Shown here: positions 21,765 through 34,818 of the stretch, in pieces | Position numbering within the stretch: the stretch's first letter is position 1 | How the letters are laid out: each line of letters begins with the position of its first letter | Assembly (NCBI GenBank): GCA_003008705.1 | Contig: PDUO01000015.1 | Coordinates: forward strand, 5,290 to 69,289 | Length of the DNA stretch: 64,000 nucleotides | Direction of reading: 5' to 3' | From: Pezicula radicicola | Taxonomy: Eukaryota; Ascomycota; Leotiomycetes; Helotiales; Dermateaceae | Translations under genes and position numbers: made by a program | Notes under the pieces: model-generated | Seen by the model: only the letters and a program-made list of their open reading frames with translations | Told to the model about the DNA's origin: nothing | The model's database searches: none

Positions 21765-24474
21765 ATGAAGTACGTCCTGGTATCAGGAGGTATGTATGCC
21801 AGTCATTGATTCCTCCAATTTTCGGCATATTTAACCCTTATCCCAGGTGTGATCTCCGGAGTTGGCAAGGGGATTATAGGTACGGCGCCAAGAACATCGA
21901 AGCCCCCGTTACATGGTCGCTAACAACATACTTTTCAGCCTCCTCGTCTGGCCTTCTCTTGAAAACTTTGGGTTTAAAGGTGACTTCTATCAAGATCGAC
22001 CCATATCTCAATATCGATGCAGGTATGGCTGGTTTTCTCATAGGAAGGAGATCAAGGCTAACCTCACAGGTACCATGAGCCCGAAGGAGCATGGGGAATG
22101 CTTCGTTCTCAAAGGTAATTCGCTTCGCTCCATCTAGAACACGCACATTACTAACATGCCCATCGATGGGGGTGAGAGCGACCTTGATCTTGGGAATTAT
22201 GAAAGGTACATCACTCTGCGTTACTCTGTTCCTTCCGGATGCCGACTAACTCTGCAAGATACTTGGGCCTTAACCTCACGGCGGAGGTCAGTTCTTTCTT
22301 TTGAATTAACCTGACAGCTCATGCGGCCCTATTAACATATGTATTTCTAGAGCAACATCACAACCGGAAAGATCTACAAGTATGTCTTTCAGCTCACTCA
22401 CCCAAGTAGAATCTTTGCTAATATGGATGTTTGCCAGCCACGTGCTATCAGAGGAGAGGAAAGGTACATACCCACCGCATGTCTCAGGGCGTTGAGTGGC
22501 CGCCACTACCAAAGGTGCTAATAATATCCATAAGGCACGTACCTAGGCAAAACCGTACAGGTTGTCCCCCATATTACAGACGCAATTCAGGTTTGGATCG
22601 AACGCGTTGCCAAGGTCCCAGCAGATGATTCTGGAGAGGAACCGGATGTGTGTATTAGTATGTCCTGTGCCTGAGCATCGCAAGAAAGCACTTTACTAAC
22701 AGATTCTCTCTAAGTCGAATTGGTATGTGTCCACAAGCCAAGAAAGGGCAGGCAATCTGCTCGGATATCTCCTTCTATTCTTCTGTTTGAGACTTACCGT
22801 CTGCTAGGGTGGTACGGTTGGCGATATTGAGAGTATGCCCTTCGTTGAGGCATTGACTCAGTTTCGGCAGAGAGCAGGCAAGGGAAACTTCATCAATATC
22901 CATGTGTCTTACGTGCCTGTGTGAGTCTAATCTATCCTTCATGGCCCTGATCAAGAGCAAGAATAGTCTCTTCCAAACAAACAATTTTCCGTATCCTTCC
23001 TTAATAAGTGATTGCTGACTCTCATTGATGGCAGGATAAATGGGGAGGAGAAAAGTAAGCCGACACAACACTCGATTCGCGGCGCACTTCAAGCGTGAGT
23101 ATTTTCCTGTGCTACTTACCCCCTCTCTCCCCTGTCGCTTCTACGAATTGTTAGTTTCGAGTCATACCACGGAAACAAATCATTCGTCTTGAAATACTTC
23201 ACATATATGGTTGCTGATTAGACTTATCTTAGGGGCCTCATCCCAGACTTGGTTAGTACCCAGATTATATATTAGGGTTGTACCTGACAGAAGGCAGATT
23301 GCATGTCGTTGCGAACGACCCCTTGCCATAGAGACAATTCAGAAAATTGCCCGCAGCTGTCATCGAGAGACTGAGCAGGTAATTGCTGTACGAGACATGC
23401 AGACCGTCTATCAAGTGCCGCTCCTTCTTGAACAGCAGGGTCTAGTCAATCTATTGAAGGGTGGCTTGCTGCTGGATAAACTGACAATTCCCCCGGCTCT
23501 AGTCGACAAGGGTGCAGAGCTATGGAAGTTGTGGAACCAAACCGTTCTCCCTAAACAGCATCTGGAGATAGTTGATATTGCCATAGTCGGCAAATACGTT
23601 GAGACTCATGATGCTTACTTATCAGTCGTCAAGGCATTAGAGCACTCGGCAATGCGGTGCAACAAGGCACTTAACGTCAAATGGGTTGATTCTGAACATC
23701 TGGAAGACTCCACACAGGATAGTGATCCTGCCAAGTATCACCAGGCCTGGAATTTGGTTCATACAGCGAGTGGTGTTGTTATTCCAGGAGGTTTCGGAGA
23801 GCGAGGTATCGAAGGAATGATCAAAGCAGCGTGTTGGACCCGGACAAATCGAGTTCCGATGCTGGGGATATGTCTCGGCATGCAAGTAGCCGTGATTGAA
23901 GCTGCACGGAATCTCTGTGGTAACAAAAGCGCCACGTCAGAGGAGTTCGGAGGTCAATCTGAAGACTCGGTGATCATTTTCATGCCGGAAGGTAGTAGAA
24001 CAGAGAAAGGGGGGACAATGAGGCTTGTATACAACCCCGGAAGAGTCTCAAAGTTATAGTTACTGACTAGTATCAATTAAGGGATCGCGGCCAACGCACT
24101 TTCAACCTGGCAGCAAACAGAGCAAGCTGCGGGCATTATATGGATACGCAGATGTGGTTGAAGAGCGCCACCGACATCGCTATGAAGTGAACCCGGACTA
24201 TGTGGACCGGTTGGAGCGAGCTGGACTCAATTTCATCGGCAAGGACGACACGGGCAAGCGCATGGAGATTGTTGAACTGAAAGATCACCCCTGGTATGTC
24301 GGCGTCCAGTTTCATCCCGAATACCAGAGCAAGGTATTAGACCCGTCACGACCGTACCTCGGCTTCTTCGCCGCCAGTGCAGGATGTCTTGAGCAAGTCA
24401 CAAAGGAGCTGCTACAGCAGCTGCAGGTCACTAATGGTCTTCCCAACGGAGTGGGTGAAGCTATACATTTCTGA
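21765..24474 (+). CDS. CTP synthase, intron-dense
   Basis: CTP synthase makes CTP from UTP, ATP and glutamine. The start is ATG 21765 (MKYVLVSGG). The synthetase domain is spread over many tiny exons (for example 21765-21789, 21847-21879, 21939-22022, 22070-22114) with [29 protein letters not shown] and [12 protein letters not shown]. The glutamine amidotransferase domain follows in a long exon (about 23264-24037) and a last exon (about 24084-24474). It keeps the nucleophile loop GICLGMQ and the FHPEYQSK motif with His and Glu. At least ten introns are needed. Two oddities: the acceptor before the [14 protein letters not shown] exon reads CATCG instead of CAG, and three or four residues usual before GLIPDL are not found. 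It is either functional with unusual splicing or a second copy in early decay. Confidence 0.8.
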
Positions 24475-25371
24475 ACGCATGTTCTGAGAAGGATTGGAGC
24501 AGAATCGCTTGGCAATTTCATATCAGGGAAAGTGGCGCATTTCGTGGGGAAGGGTGCCGAATGAAGAGAATTGTCTAACTCTATGTTTGTGACTATTTGC
24601 CCGTCTTTAGATTTCCTTACTGGCAACATCCTCTAAGGCTCTCTCAACTTTGGGATCAGAGCGCTAGCATTCAATAAAACAATACCATACCACATGACAC
24701 TGTGAAATTTGCACGAAGAAGGGTGCTCTCACTGTCTGGCGCTTGCGATGAAATTCCGTTGGGAGGCATCGTCATTTTGTTGCGTAAAGGAGACATCCCC
24801 CAAGGAGCCTGTCACTAGTGGCTCTGGCTAACCTACTCTGGGTACGGGCAAGGTTGTCGCCATGTATTGCAAAGAAGTCTTCAAAGCGAAACAATTAATA
24901 ATAAATGAACTACAAATTTGAAAATCTAAATTTAGAATATATTATTAGTTATATAGCTATATTCCTTCTTCTGAATATTACAGAGAAATTCCTCACATTA
25001 AAAGACTCTACTTTTAAAGTTATAAGTTTTAATACCAAAAAAAAGCACTTTACAGGCTAAAATCAGTAGACACAATTTGTGCAGAGTACTTTCTAGAGTT
25101 ACTAAAGCTGCCGCTGAGCATCCGTAGTTCATTTTATAGGCTGCATGGCGTAAGCAGTGCCTTAGGTTCAAATAAGGATACCAATCAATATACAGGTCTC
25201 CATCGACTCCTCACATGTTAATGCCATTCATGCAGAGGAATCTATTTAAGCACCATTAAAAGTTTCTGAAAGCAAGCCCCCTTTCACTCTATACAGTTCA
25301 TCGAAGGTGTCTATAGTGATAATTGTAGTGAAAATGATTACTGCTTACTATTCCTGCTCATGCCTCGCACA
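24475..25371. other. intergenic, no gene seen
   Basis: The stretch lies between the ends of the CTP synthase and the minus-strand permease. The part from about 24880 to 25060 is AT-rich. No protein-like frame or RNA gene is visible. Confidence 0.4.
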
Positions 25372-27133
25372 TTACAGTATGTACCTAAAGCCTGCCTCAA
25401 CTAGATTGCTAGATGTTCCTTCCTGCTCCGCTCTTTCAATCTTTCTATTCTCTCGTATTAATACGAAGCGAATCAACAAGGCCATGAAAGCACAAAAAGA
25501 GCATACGCAAGCAAGACCGATACCAGCGGGAACATAGCGAGGTCCCTCAGATGAAGGATACATATAAGCACCATAAGTCCCAGATAGGTTTCCGAACATG
25601 CCTGTCGCAGCGATCACAACCGCTCTTTTAGATAAGGGTCGCGGGAAGGAAGATGCGATCCATGCTAAGATCATTTGAAATGATGGTAGCACTCCTATCG
25701 GCATAAGATACATGGCAAGCATTCGAGGCCCTGTCCCTTTCGTTGTAATGACAATAATATTTCCAACTGCTCCAACAAGCATGCAGCAAGCAATATGGAT
25801 ACTTCTTTCGTTTGTACGAGAACTATGATAGGAAATAATAAGAGTTGCCAAAAGGGTTGCGAACCATACCGGAACTGTCAAGAGCAGAGTCGTTGTCTTG
25901 TTGTATCCCAGAGTCTCAACAATTGTAGGGAAGAAATAGGTGAATGACTGGGCGAGGAGATTCGAATGGTGCATCAACATGAACAGGTATAGTCTGAAGT
26001 CCGTAAAAGCCATCTTGAGTGCCATCAGAGGCGTAACTGCATATCGATCATCTCGTTCGCCTGCAAGATCTTGTGCTAATCGCCATTCTGCGTAGAGCTT
26101 CTCTTCCCCGTTGAGCCATTTCGTTGTGCTAGGGTAGTCTGGCATCAGCCACCTACGATGGATATTAGGAATACAGCTCCTTTAGTTCATTTCTGAGCAA
26201 CTGAAACTTCTTACATGGCTATCAATGCGATTCCACATGTTGCACATCCTTCAATTATAAATAGCCAACGCCATCCCTGGATTCCATAGGCAGGACTTAG
26301 ATCTGCGAGAACACCCGCTGCGATTAGACCTCCAAACATGTTGGCAAGTGCAACACCTGTGTAGAGAATTGCGATCCGGTGGGCTAATTCGTAACTTCGA
26401 TACCACGAAGACATGAGAAATATTGCTCCTCTAGGCGTCGCGGATCAGTAACTCTCTTTGATTCATGAGGTTTTTGTGCTGCGTACGAGAAGAACGGAGC
26501 TTCAGCTGCGCCCAGAAAAAGTCTGCATACAAGTTCACCTGCATAACTGTGTGTCGCAGCTTGAGAAGCAGATACAGCACCCCTAGTATGTATCAGCATC
26601 AATGACCCAGGTCGAAAGTCGATACGTACCAGATTACCATCATAGAACACAGATATAACGAAGGTCGGACCTTGGTCAAAAGCAAATTCGATGGTATCTG
26701 AAGCGCAATATAACCCTAGACAAGACCTTATAAATACCCATCTTCCACAAATTCAATACGAAGAGGTTTGGAACACCTAACTTACAACAAACAGAATGGA
26801 TGTTATGGTATTGTATTCAAGAGCTTTGAGTTTCAAATCTTTTTCCAATGTCCCCAATCGTGCTTGAGCAAGTGCATTTCTGTCGAGGAAATTCGTCAAG
26901 TACATGAGTACTATCCATGGAAGGAGATGCAGATCCACCTTGCGAAGTAACCGCTTTGTCTTGTATGCGTGCCATTCATCGTCTCGTGCTGCAAAGGAGA
27001 TTGCAGCTTCTAAGTATGCAGCATCTGTACCACCTTTGTTTATGGCTGTATTCACATCTTCGATATTTTGAGATGTAGATTTCTCGGCATCGTGGCCATT
27101 GTTGAAAGTGGTTGTGTTTGAAGGGACCATCAT
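25372..27133 (-). CDS. Dal5-type MFS permease 1
   Basis: Five exons (27133-26786, 26715-26630, 26582-26487, 26430-26215, 26152-25372) join in phase to about 508 residues. Features of the anion:cation symporter (Dal5/Tna1-type) branch: VDLHLLPWIVLMYLTNFLDRNALAQAR in the first membrane segment and loop, GYIALQIPSNLLLTKVRPS, the CRLFLGAAEAPFF stretch, and LMPDYPSTTKWL before the central loop. Twelve membrane segments are expected. Relatives carry allantoate, nicotinate, pantothenate, biotin or small peptides into the cell. It is transcribed away from the cyclase gene, which is itself followed by a second permease of the same family, so all three may serve one substrate. The gene looks intact. 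Confidence 0.88.
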
Positions 27134-27523
27134 GCGAACGTATTTAACGACTACTCGAGTATTATATTGATTTCCGCAGACTCTTGAAAAGACTTGGCGA
27201 TGATGATTGAGAAAGCTTGTTTGGGCATTTGTGCTTTATATCTTAATATCCGAAAAAAAAAGGATCGGACGCTAACCTCTCCCATCCTTGGGTAAGCGCA
27301 GACGATCTATCTACACAAAAACGAGCTCTGGGGCCCCGCAATTCCTGGCTGAGTACCCCAACTACCGAGCGTGGTATGCAAATCTCGGTGGGAAGCCCGA
27401 CAATTTTGGCACATGCACAATGGCTCGCTTACGGATTTAATGAAATCGTCCGCTTACCATCCGAACACTAATTCGAATTCATCGCTCTCTGTTTTCTTTC
27501 TTACTTCCGAGAAGCTGTAAATC
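27134..27523. promoter_or_regulatory. divergent promoter, permease 1 / cyclase
   Basis: A 390-bp gap between two divergent starts (ATG 27133 minus, ATG 27524 plus). No repeated motif stands out; the TGAATCATTAG motif of the right-hand cluster is absent. Confidence 0.5.
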
Positions 27524-28877
27524 ATGACAATGGCCTCAAGGCCAACTTTTGAGAAACTGCCACTTAGAAAAGGAGACCCCGCGTTTTCAGCCTGGGGCCT
27601 TTGGGGAGATGAGGATGAGCTAGGGACATTGGTAAGCAATCAATAACTCTGTGCATAGTGCGAAAATAGTAAACATAATATTCAAGAAGACTTACATACT
27701 ATTCGATGCCTAGAATCTCCTTACAGACGAAGTTGTTGCAAATGCTGCCAAAGAAGAAATCAGAACCGGAACAAGAATATCACTAGAGTAGGCTAATACC
27801 CTTTTCTGATCTCTGGTACTCGTGAATTTATGCAGTAATATAGTAATTGAATATCTAGTTGGCCTTTGACAAACTTAGCACACCATCATTTGGTCGGCAA
27901 ACATTTCACCAAGAGCTGTTACCAAAAACTGCCAAAGTTGCAAACGATGATGTGGTTGGTTCATATGGCTTACCTTTGTTGGATATATCTTTTCTTGCTA
28001 ATAAATCAAAAAGATAACCATCAATACTCAATCAAGTAGCCAGTGGGATGGCCTACGACACTTTGCATATCAAAAAGCAAGTCGACTAATCTCACAAGTT
28101 GTTGTTTGGATTTCAAAAGCTAATTGTATCCACAGGAAAAGTTATTCTATAATGGAAAATCAAATGAAGACTTTTATAATGAAGGAGCTTCAAAAGTGTT
28201 AGGTGTTCATGGTGAGAAGCTATCTATTTCGCACAAAAAGACCTAAAGCTGATGTCTATTCAGCCATGGCACGAAAAGGTATTTGCGGTCGTGGAGTTTT
28301 AATAGACTGGGTCTCTTACGCAAAACGACACAACACATTCCAAGATGCTCTATCGCATCACTCCATACCACTTTCGGAACTTCTCGCAGCAGCCAAGGAA
28401 CAAGGCACCATTTTCCAACCTGGAGACATTTTATTCGTACGAAGTGGCTTTACTATTAAATATGATAGTATGAATGAACATGAGCGAGAAGGAATGGCGA
28501 AGGGGCCACCGAGTTTTACTGGTGTTGAAAGTAAGAAAGAAGTGGCGGAATGGATTTGGGACAATCGATTCAGTGCGGTCGCTGGTGATGCTCCTAGTTG
28601 GGAGGCTTGGCGTATGTGTTTACTATGTTTCTTCCAGTCAACTTACCTAATCCTAGAAGCTAGCTGACATATTCAACAACCAGCGTGCACGCAGGACTTG
28701 GCTCTCCATGAGATCCTCCTCGCTGGATGGGGTTGCCCAATTGGTGAATTATTTGACCTTGAGGAATTGGCGGAGTATTGTGAGAGTAAAGGACGTTGGA
28801 GTTTCTTTCTCGCAAGTGTGCCGTTGAAGAATCCGGGTGGTGCTGCTAGTCCGCCAAATGCTGTTGCGATATTTTAG
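27524..28877 (+). CDS. cyclase-family protein (PF04199-like)
   Basis: The start is ATG 27524 (MTMASRPTFEKLPLRKGD, then AFSAWGLWGDEDELGTL). Later exons carry LLTDEVVANAAKEEI, STPSFGRQTFHQEL, SSSQWDGLRHFAYQK (the region of the metal-binding HxGTH-like site in this family), GICGRGVLIDW, GDILFVRSGF, AVAGDAPSWEAW and a C-terminal EILLAGWGCPIGE. Fungal members are putative cyclases/hydrolases related to kynurenine formamidase. Six exons are likely. One junction is odd: the exon ending 27787 and the one starting after ATATCTAG at 27857 join in the wrong phase, as if one base were missing. So this may be a one-base lesion or an assembly error. Two Dal5-type permeases flank it, which suggests uptake plus hydrolysis of an amide or lactone. 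Confidence 0.65.
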
Positions 28878-29041
28878 CCAGCTCAAGGTGTTTAAATGGT
28901 AGAAGGCGAATATGTACTAGATACATACCTTGAGTCTAACAATACAATACACTTCGAACTCCGCTAAGAGATGACTCAAATTGCGTCTATCTGATTGTTT
29001 TGTAAAATCAGAAGCTAATGTTTACAAAATATCGTAGGCAA

Positions 29042-31017
29042 CTAGTATATGTATCGAAAGTTTCTCCTGTATAGTTCCCTGCGTTCGTTGTCCCCTTTAT
29101 AAGTCTGCTCAACAACAGGCGCCTCACCATCCTGCATCATCTCAATTTCCATAGCATGGCCAACTTCTTCGATTTTATTATTCTCGATTTTGAGAATAAA
29201 CCGAAGAGTCAATGCAAGACACATACATACCCCACCTACAGCCGCTATTAAAAGTTAGCTAGACCCTTGACTCTTGTCACGTCACAGTGAATTTTTTTAG
29301 AGCTTACCAATCGTCGCACCCGCTACCTGATATTGAGGCGCATCGCTGGCAGGATACAGATAACTCCCATAGATATTGGAAGTATTGCCAATCATGTTGA
29401 CCAGTGCAATGATAGCAGCACGCTTACCAAGAGGTCTCCGGAAAGTATTCGATATCCAAGTCAATACAACCATAAAACAACACTGAGCACCCATTGCCAT
29501 CAGGAACATGGCAAAAAGACGAGGTCCTCGTGAATGAATTGTGATGATCATGATGTTACCGATTATCGTTATACCCATCGGTATGATAATATGGAAACAG
29601 CGCTCTCTAAGTCTTGAGGTCGAGAAGGAATTATAAAGACAGGCTATGAAAGTTGCTACCCAAATCGGACAAGTTAAGAGAAGCGCTAAAATTTAGGTTA
29701 GGAAACATTTAATTATAATCTGGCGAAGACGCAGAGCTTACTTGTCACTGAATTATATCCTAGGGTATTTACCACACTTGGAAAGAAAAAGGTCACGGTC
29801 TGTGCCAGTAAGACACAATGCTGCATAGCAACGAAGATCCAAGTTCGATAGTCACATACAGCAAGGAAAGTCGACTGTATCATAGTTGGCTCTACAGTTC
29901 CTTCTTGATCTTGACCGATGTCTTTCTGGATTCTCCAGATGGCATAGGCACGCTCTTCCTCGCTTAACCAGGCTGTGGTAGCGGGAAAGTTAGGAAGGAC
30001 GAAGCTTACAGACCAAGCATTAGCAAAGCCCTGAAAGAAGAAAACATGAAATTTTATCTTACAATGAGATAGTTGCAAGTCCAATTGTCATGATGGATTC
30101 AATAATGTATAACCATCTCCAAGCTGAAAGTCCTGCCATCCCATCAAGGTCTTTCAACACTCCCGCGGCAATTAATCCTCCAAACATATTAGCTAGCGCC
30201 GGTCCTGCATAAAACACTGCGTATCGCTTCGATAACTCTTCTCTGGTATACCATGTCGACATCAATAAAACGGCCCTGTTAACTCTGTTAGCCTGCGCTT
30301 AACTCGCATTCCACATACAATTGATGAAATCTACCTACCCTGGAAAATATGGTGCCTCAGCGAATCCAAGGAGAAAACGGCATACTACGAGACCTTTATA
30401 GCCTTGAACCCCAGCTTGAGCCCCGCTTATAAATCCCCATATCAACATCGCTACACTATGCAGCAGCTTCAGTCAGTATTTAACTGTAATTGGAAGTATG
30501 GTTAAGGCGTACGGAAGATAAATGCTAGGCTTTACCCGAGTAAGGATAAGATTTGATGGTAATTGCTATAATCCTTTGAGCGTTACCTCGAAATCCATTT
30601 TTAGTATTCATATCTAGAACCAACTTACCATGAGGAGATACCCAGCAAATAGAATAGATGTAGCAGTGTTGAATTGTACACCAACAAGCTTAAGATCAGT
30701 CTCCAAGCCTGCTAGACGGGCTTGAGCAAGATTGCTATTGTGAAGTTAAATTCAGTAAATGCTACCACAAAATAAAGGTATATCAAGAGCGGGTGAATGT
30801 ACCTTCTATCAAGGTAGTTCATCAAGAACATAAGACATAACATCGGAAGTAAACGTAAATCGACTTTCCACAGCAGTTTCTTGTTGAATGTCTTGTGCCA
30901 TTGCTCTGGCCTAGAAGCAAAATCCCAAGGATCTTGAACTACGGCTGTGAATCCAGTATGTTCAATCTGAGTCTCGGCTTCTACTTCCTTGAGATTTGTA
31001 GTCGATGGTGGTACCAT
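29042..31017 (-). CDS. Dal5-type MFS permease 2
   Basis: At least seven introns are needed. Pieces in order from ATG 31017: an N-terminal tail and WKVDLRLLPMLCLMFLMNYLDR, then LAQARLAGLETDLKLVG, ILFAGYLLM, QLPSNLILTRVKPS, GFISGAQAGVQGYKGL, CRFLLGFAEAPYF, MSTWYTREELSKRYAVFY, LPNFPATTAWLSEEE, then GYNSVTS and RLFAMFLMAMGAQ, ending NFRYIY at 29042. All are typical of the Dal5-type branch of the major facilitator superfamily. It is a paralogue of the permease at 25.4-27.1 kb, with the same FRYI-type C-terminus and the same strand, so the pair may come from duplication. Splice sites look canonical and the gene appears intact. The substrate is unknown. Confidence 0.82.
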
Positions 31018-32590
31018 ATCTCTGTATTGAAGTCGTTCCCGGTCGGAAGTTTGTATGTAGCTTACAGTTTACTGACAGATAATTGGAAGAGTTGAAAGTT
31101 CTTTATTTTCATTTTCTCCGGGGAAGTAAATCTGGGGTTGCAAGACTAAAATCGTATGTGCTAGTCCCCAGCCTCGAAAGTGGTGCACTGTGCACGTTAC
31201 ATCCACCTAGTTTAATTAATTTCGACGCGGAGAGAAACCCTAAATGTTCGCATTACGCAGTGAACTATTCACAAAATGAACCGCTCACTGTATTGGTTGG
31301 GGGGCTATCCGAAGCCATATCTAGAAACCCATCGGCTCGGTCTTCTCGCCGCCAAGCGTAGTCGCTTCTCCACACTCTTCACCCCACCCTGTTCCTGTGC
31401 AGACTCGGATATACGCACGTCGTCTACACTTGTGGGGTTTCAAGGCTGGGGGAAACCGCCCTTTTCTCCTCCTAAATATCATTTTCTACATTCTATAACT
31501 ATTTGTTTCTCGGATCATTTACGTCCTAAATTACGGATAGTGAACTAGACGCCGAGGCGTTACTATGCTTGACTAGTAATATAAGAAATTAATTAAGATC
31601 TAGTAAATCAAGAAATCAAATAGAGGTTATTCTAAGTAGTTAATTAATTTAAATAATTAGTTGTAAATATTTATTTATCTCAGAATAAATAAACTAAGAT
31701 AAATTCTAATCAAAGGTTACTTATCTAGTACCCTCGCTACCCTAGAGTTCCTCTAGTTATAGGACAAGTAGCCTACCTAATCACTTAGTGTAGGACGATT
31801 GTACTAGGCCTTGTGAAAAGGTATAAATCCATCGTCCCATTGAGATCTGTTGATCTAACAATCACGTGACTGATTTCACGTGACTATACTAAGCCTAATT
31901 AGGCTTTGCTTCAGTAGTGTCTCGTATTTGGTCTTGAAGATCCCCTCATTCTGGAGGGCAACCCACATTACAATATACTTTATATACCCTATTATTATTG
32001 AATCTCTATTGTGCTGTTGCTTAGGAATGTGGGAATTGAGTTTGGGTCAGAATTAAGTGTACTTCGTGTCTTGTGGAAAACGCTAATATATAATGAACTA
32101 GAGTAGGCCGCATCAAAATCGACAGCCAACCACGGTTCCGGCCCTTAAGGCCAGAAGAGTCTAGAGAAACACCATTTAAAATGAGTGAAACGCCATTGAA
32201 TACCGTATAATGCTTTCCTTGGTCGGGATTTACGTGTCTATTGTATTATTAGGCAGATGTTGTGTTCACATTTTCTATACGAAACAGGGCGAGGCATTCG
32301 AAGACGACGACCAGAGACTACAAACGACGCGACAGATCTCATTCATAATACCGGAAGTGTAGAAGGTGTCAGTGGCTAGAATCACTAGCACTTTCAACGA
32401 TATCAATTCAATGGTTCGGGATTAGCATGTCTCAGCCTCAATTCTCAACCGCAACCACACGGGGTCTTCCGCAGAAGAAGCAATTCTATAATTATTTAAC
32501 CCCTCCCATGGGTGATTAAATTTCTCAACGTTTAATTTACAATCTCTCGTTTCTCCTGTATACTCTATAGCTGTCCAATACATCATCGTG
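31018..32590. other. long intergenic stretch with RIP-like patch and twin TCACGTGA
   Basis: No gene is seen in 1.57 kb. About 31550-31760 is TA-rich and may be a small RIP relic. Two exact TCACGTGA palindromes sit at 31862-31869 and 31876-31883, a spacing of 14 bp. TCACGTGA is a bHLH (Cbf1-type) site; another lies at 5405-5412. Confidence 0.45.
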
Positions 32591-34453
32591 ATGGCATTTC
32601 CACCGCCTCGTCAGGACTCTCAAGCACAGTTCAAGGGGGCAAAACGTGACATCGCCCTTGGGACAGTGGCCATTGTCGCTCCGTTGCTGGTTTTTTCTGT
32701 AGGCTTGCTGTTGCTAATTCAACAACATCTGGTTAAGGCAAATCCACTCTTTGAAGAAAGAGCCGATCCACGATTTCCGGCTCCTGAGCTCTCAGATACA
32801 AAAGCTTACTTTGTCGATCTCAGTGCGGGAACAATGTCATTCATATCCTCATGGTCCAGTACTGTTGCTTTACCACTTGTCGGATTTGTCATGCTACTGC
32901 TGTCTTATCCGATTGCTCGGTTATTTCAGACAGAATCAGGTGCCTACAATACACGAACCCTTCCCACGCCCTTCCAGTTTGGTCTTTTGCTCAGTTTTCT
33001 TAATTGCGGTCCCTTTAAAGCTTTGTGGGAATGGGCGAAATATCGTTGGGGCTGGGGAGAGCGGATGCAAGTACCCATGTCGCCCTTAGTGATGCGAGCT
33101 TTCTACGTATGCTCCACTGCAGTGTTTATTGGGTAGGTCGCGATGCTGTATTATATACTCATTCTAATTGCTGATCTAGGTAGATCGTGCATTCTTGCAG
33201 CTGATACTTGGCTGCACCTCAGCATTAGTACTGTTGAGTTTGTTAGAATATTCGACCAGGAACAAGATCTCTTTGTAACCCATACCTATAGTCGTCAGAT
33301 CACTCCAGGATGCATCAACGAGACAGTGTCTGAGTACGACTTCCCAAGAGTCTCTCAACGCTACTGCATTATCCCTGCGGGCAACCCGAATAGTACAGAA
33401 TTTGGCACATTGAAGCTAGCGAATGCGACTATCTCTATTCAAGTGCTAAGCAACGTCTCTACGGAGCATACCGTTGCCACCATATCCGATCGAGGTTCCG
33501 GAGACAGTTTTTATGCTTTCCTTGCTCCTCTGTCGCTTTTGAGCAGCGCTGGAAAGGAGGACTTTAGCGCTAAAAGTGTTGGGGTTAGCACTTCTTGTGA
33601 GATGGCAAGTCAATACTGCAACTTGCGAGCGAACGGGAATGGAAACATTTCCTATTCGTGTCCAAACTCTGGTGCCGGGAGCCCTGGTGATGTGAGTTAT
33701 GAATGGAGTTTCATTTCCGAGGCAGGCCATGGCACCTACTTCAATCCAATATCGTACTACAGCGCTATGTTCCTGAAAGATGATTGGGCCAGTCCTTTAC
33801 GCACTGACCCCGAGATATCCTTTGATCCAACTGGCTGGATAGGCTTTGTTGTAAACTGTACAACCACAATCTATGACATCGAGTACAGCATCAACAATGG
33901 AAATCTAAGTCTGGACAAGACCACAGTCACAAATTCATCAGTAGCTGAGCTCATGATGATGCCTTGGTGGTACCTTGATACGGGATACATTGGCCTTAAA
34001 CAACAAGTACAGCTAGCAGTCATGGAGAGCTCGGTAGAAAGTATGGCAAACAAAGTGGCGGAAGCCATTAGTAAAATCACGGTTGCCGTCGCTTCTGGAA
34101 TTATGAGCGCAGATTATACCCTGTACCACCAGAACCGCAGCACAGTTCTTGTCACCAGGGTCGAGAAGGCTCCATTGTATGCGCTCGTTGCGTCAAATCT
34201 GTTGCTCGCGCTGGTTGGAATTGTTCTTGCTAGCTTCGCCTATACATCTCTTAACAGAGTTAGCGATGTCCAAGGAGTGCAGGTACGATTGGGTTTCAAC
34301 GGACTCTTGGCTCAGATGTTTGAGAGTAGAGCGCAGCAGGAGGGCGAGGGAAAGATTGAAGATCTGTTTGAAGAGCGAGGTGGTAATGGGAGGAAGAAAG
34401 TTGCAGTTTCAGGGCAAAATGGGATGTTAAACTTTGTAGCTTGCTCTTCCTAA
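32591..34453 (+). CDS. integral membrane protein of unknown function
   Basis: Two exons (32591-33132 and 33184-34453) give about 603 residues. I do not recognise a family. Three membrane segments lie in the first third (around residues 20-45, 90-112 and 175-195). A long, probably extracellular middle follows (about 200-515), with many Asn-X-Ser/Thr sites and several cysteines (CINETVSEYDF, CNLRANGNGNISYSC, VVNCTTTIYD). A last membrane segment is at about 530-555 (LVASNLLLALVGIVLASF), before a charged cytoplasmic tail. Fungi have many such large membrane proteins without known function, often in accessory regions. The gene looks intact, and no neighbour suggests a role. Confidence 0.75.
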
Positions 34454-34818
34454 ACGATTCATTATATTCCTAGCAACATCCCTTAATCCCTTACTGTTAG
34501 AATTGCTTAATAATATAGAATGTTTGCAGCAAGAATTCAGCAGTCCTTATGTTCCCATACCAGACCATATCCAACCCAACCACACAATGAAAATGGGTCC
34601 TCAGCGCTCCATCTTTCACTTCAATACCCATTCCCTTCTCGAGCAGTAACTGCTTGGCCTGAGGTGAACAGGTGCATGGTCGCGTCTGCACCATTTCACA
34701 GCCCATCACTTGGCTAGCGCTCCGTTCACGATGTATTTACTGAGAAGGCGTTTGCCGTAGGCGGAGCGAAGCAAACGTCCTAAAAGTAAAAAAGAGCGGG
34801 TGAGCGAGTGCATATTCT
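34454..34818. other. intergenic, no gene seen
   Basis: Gap between the membrane protein and the lipase-like relic. If the relic once had an N-terminal half it should have lain here, but I see none. Confidence 0.35.
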
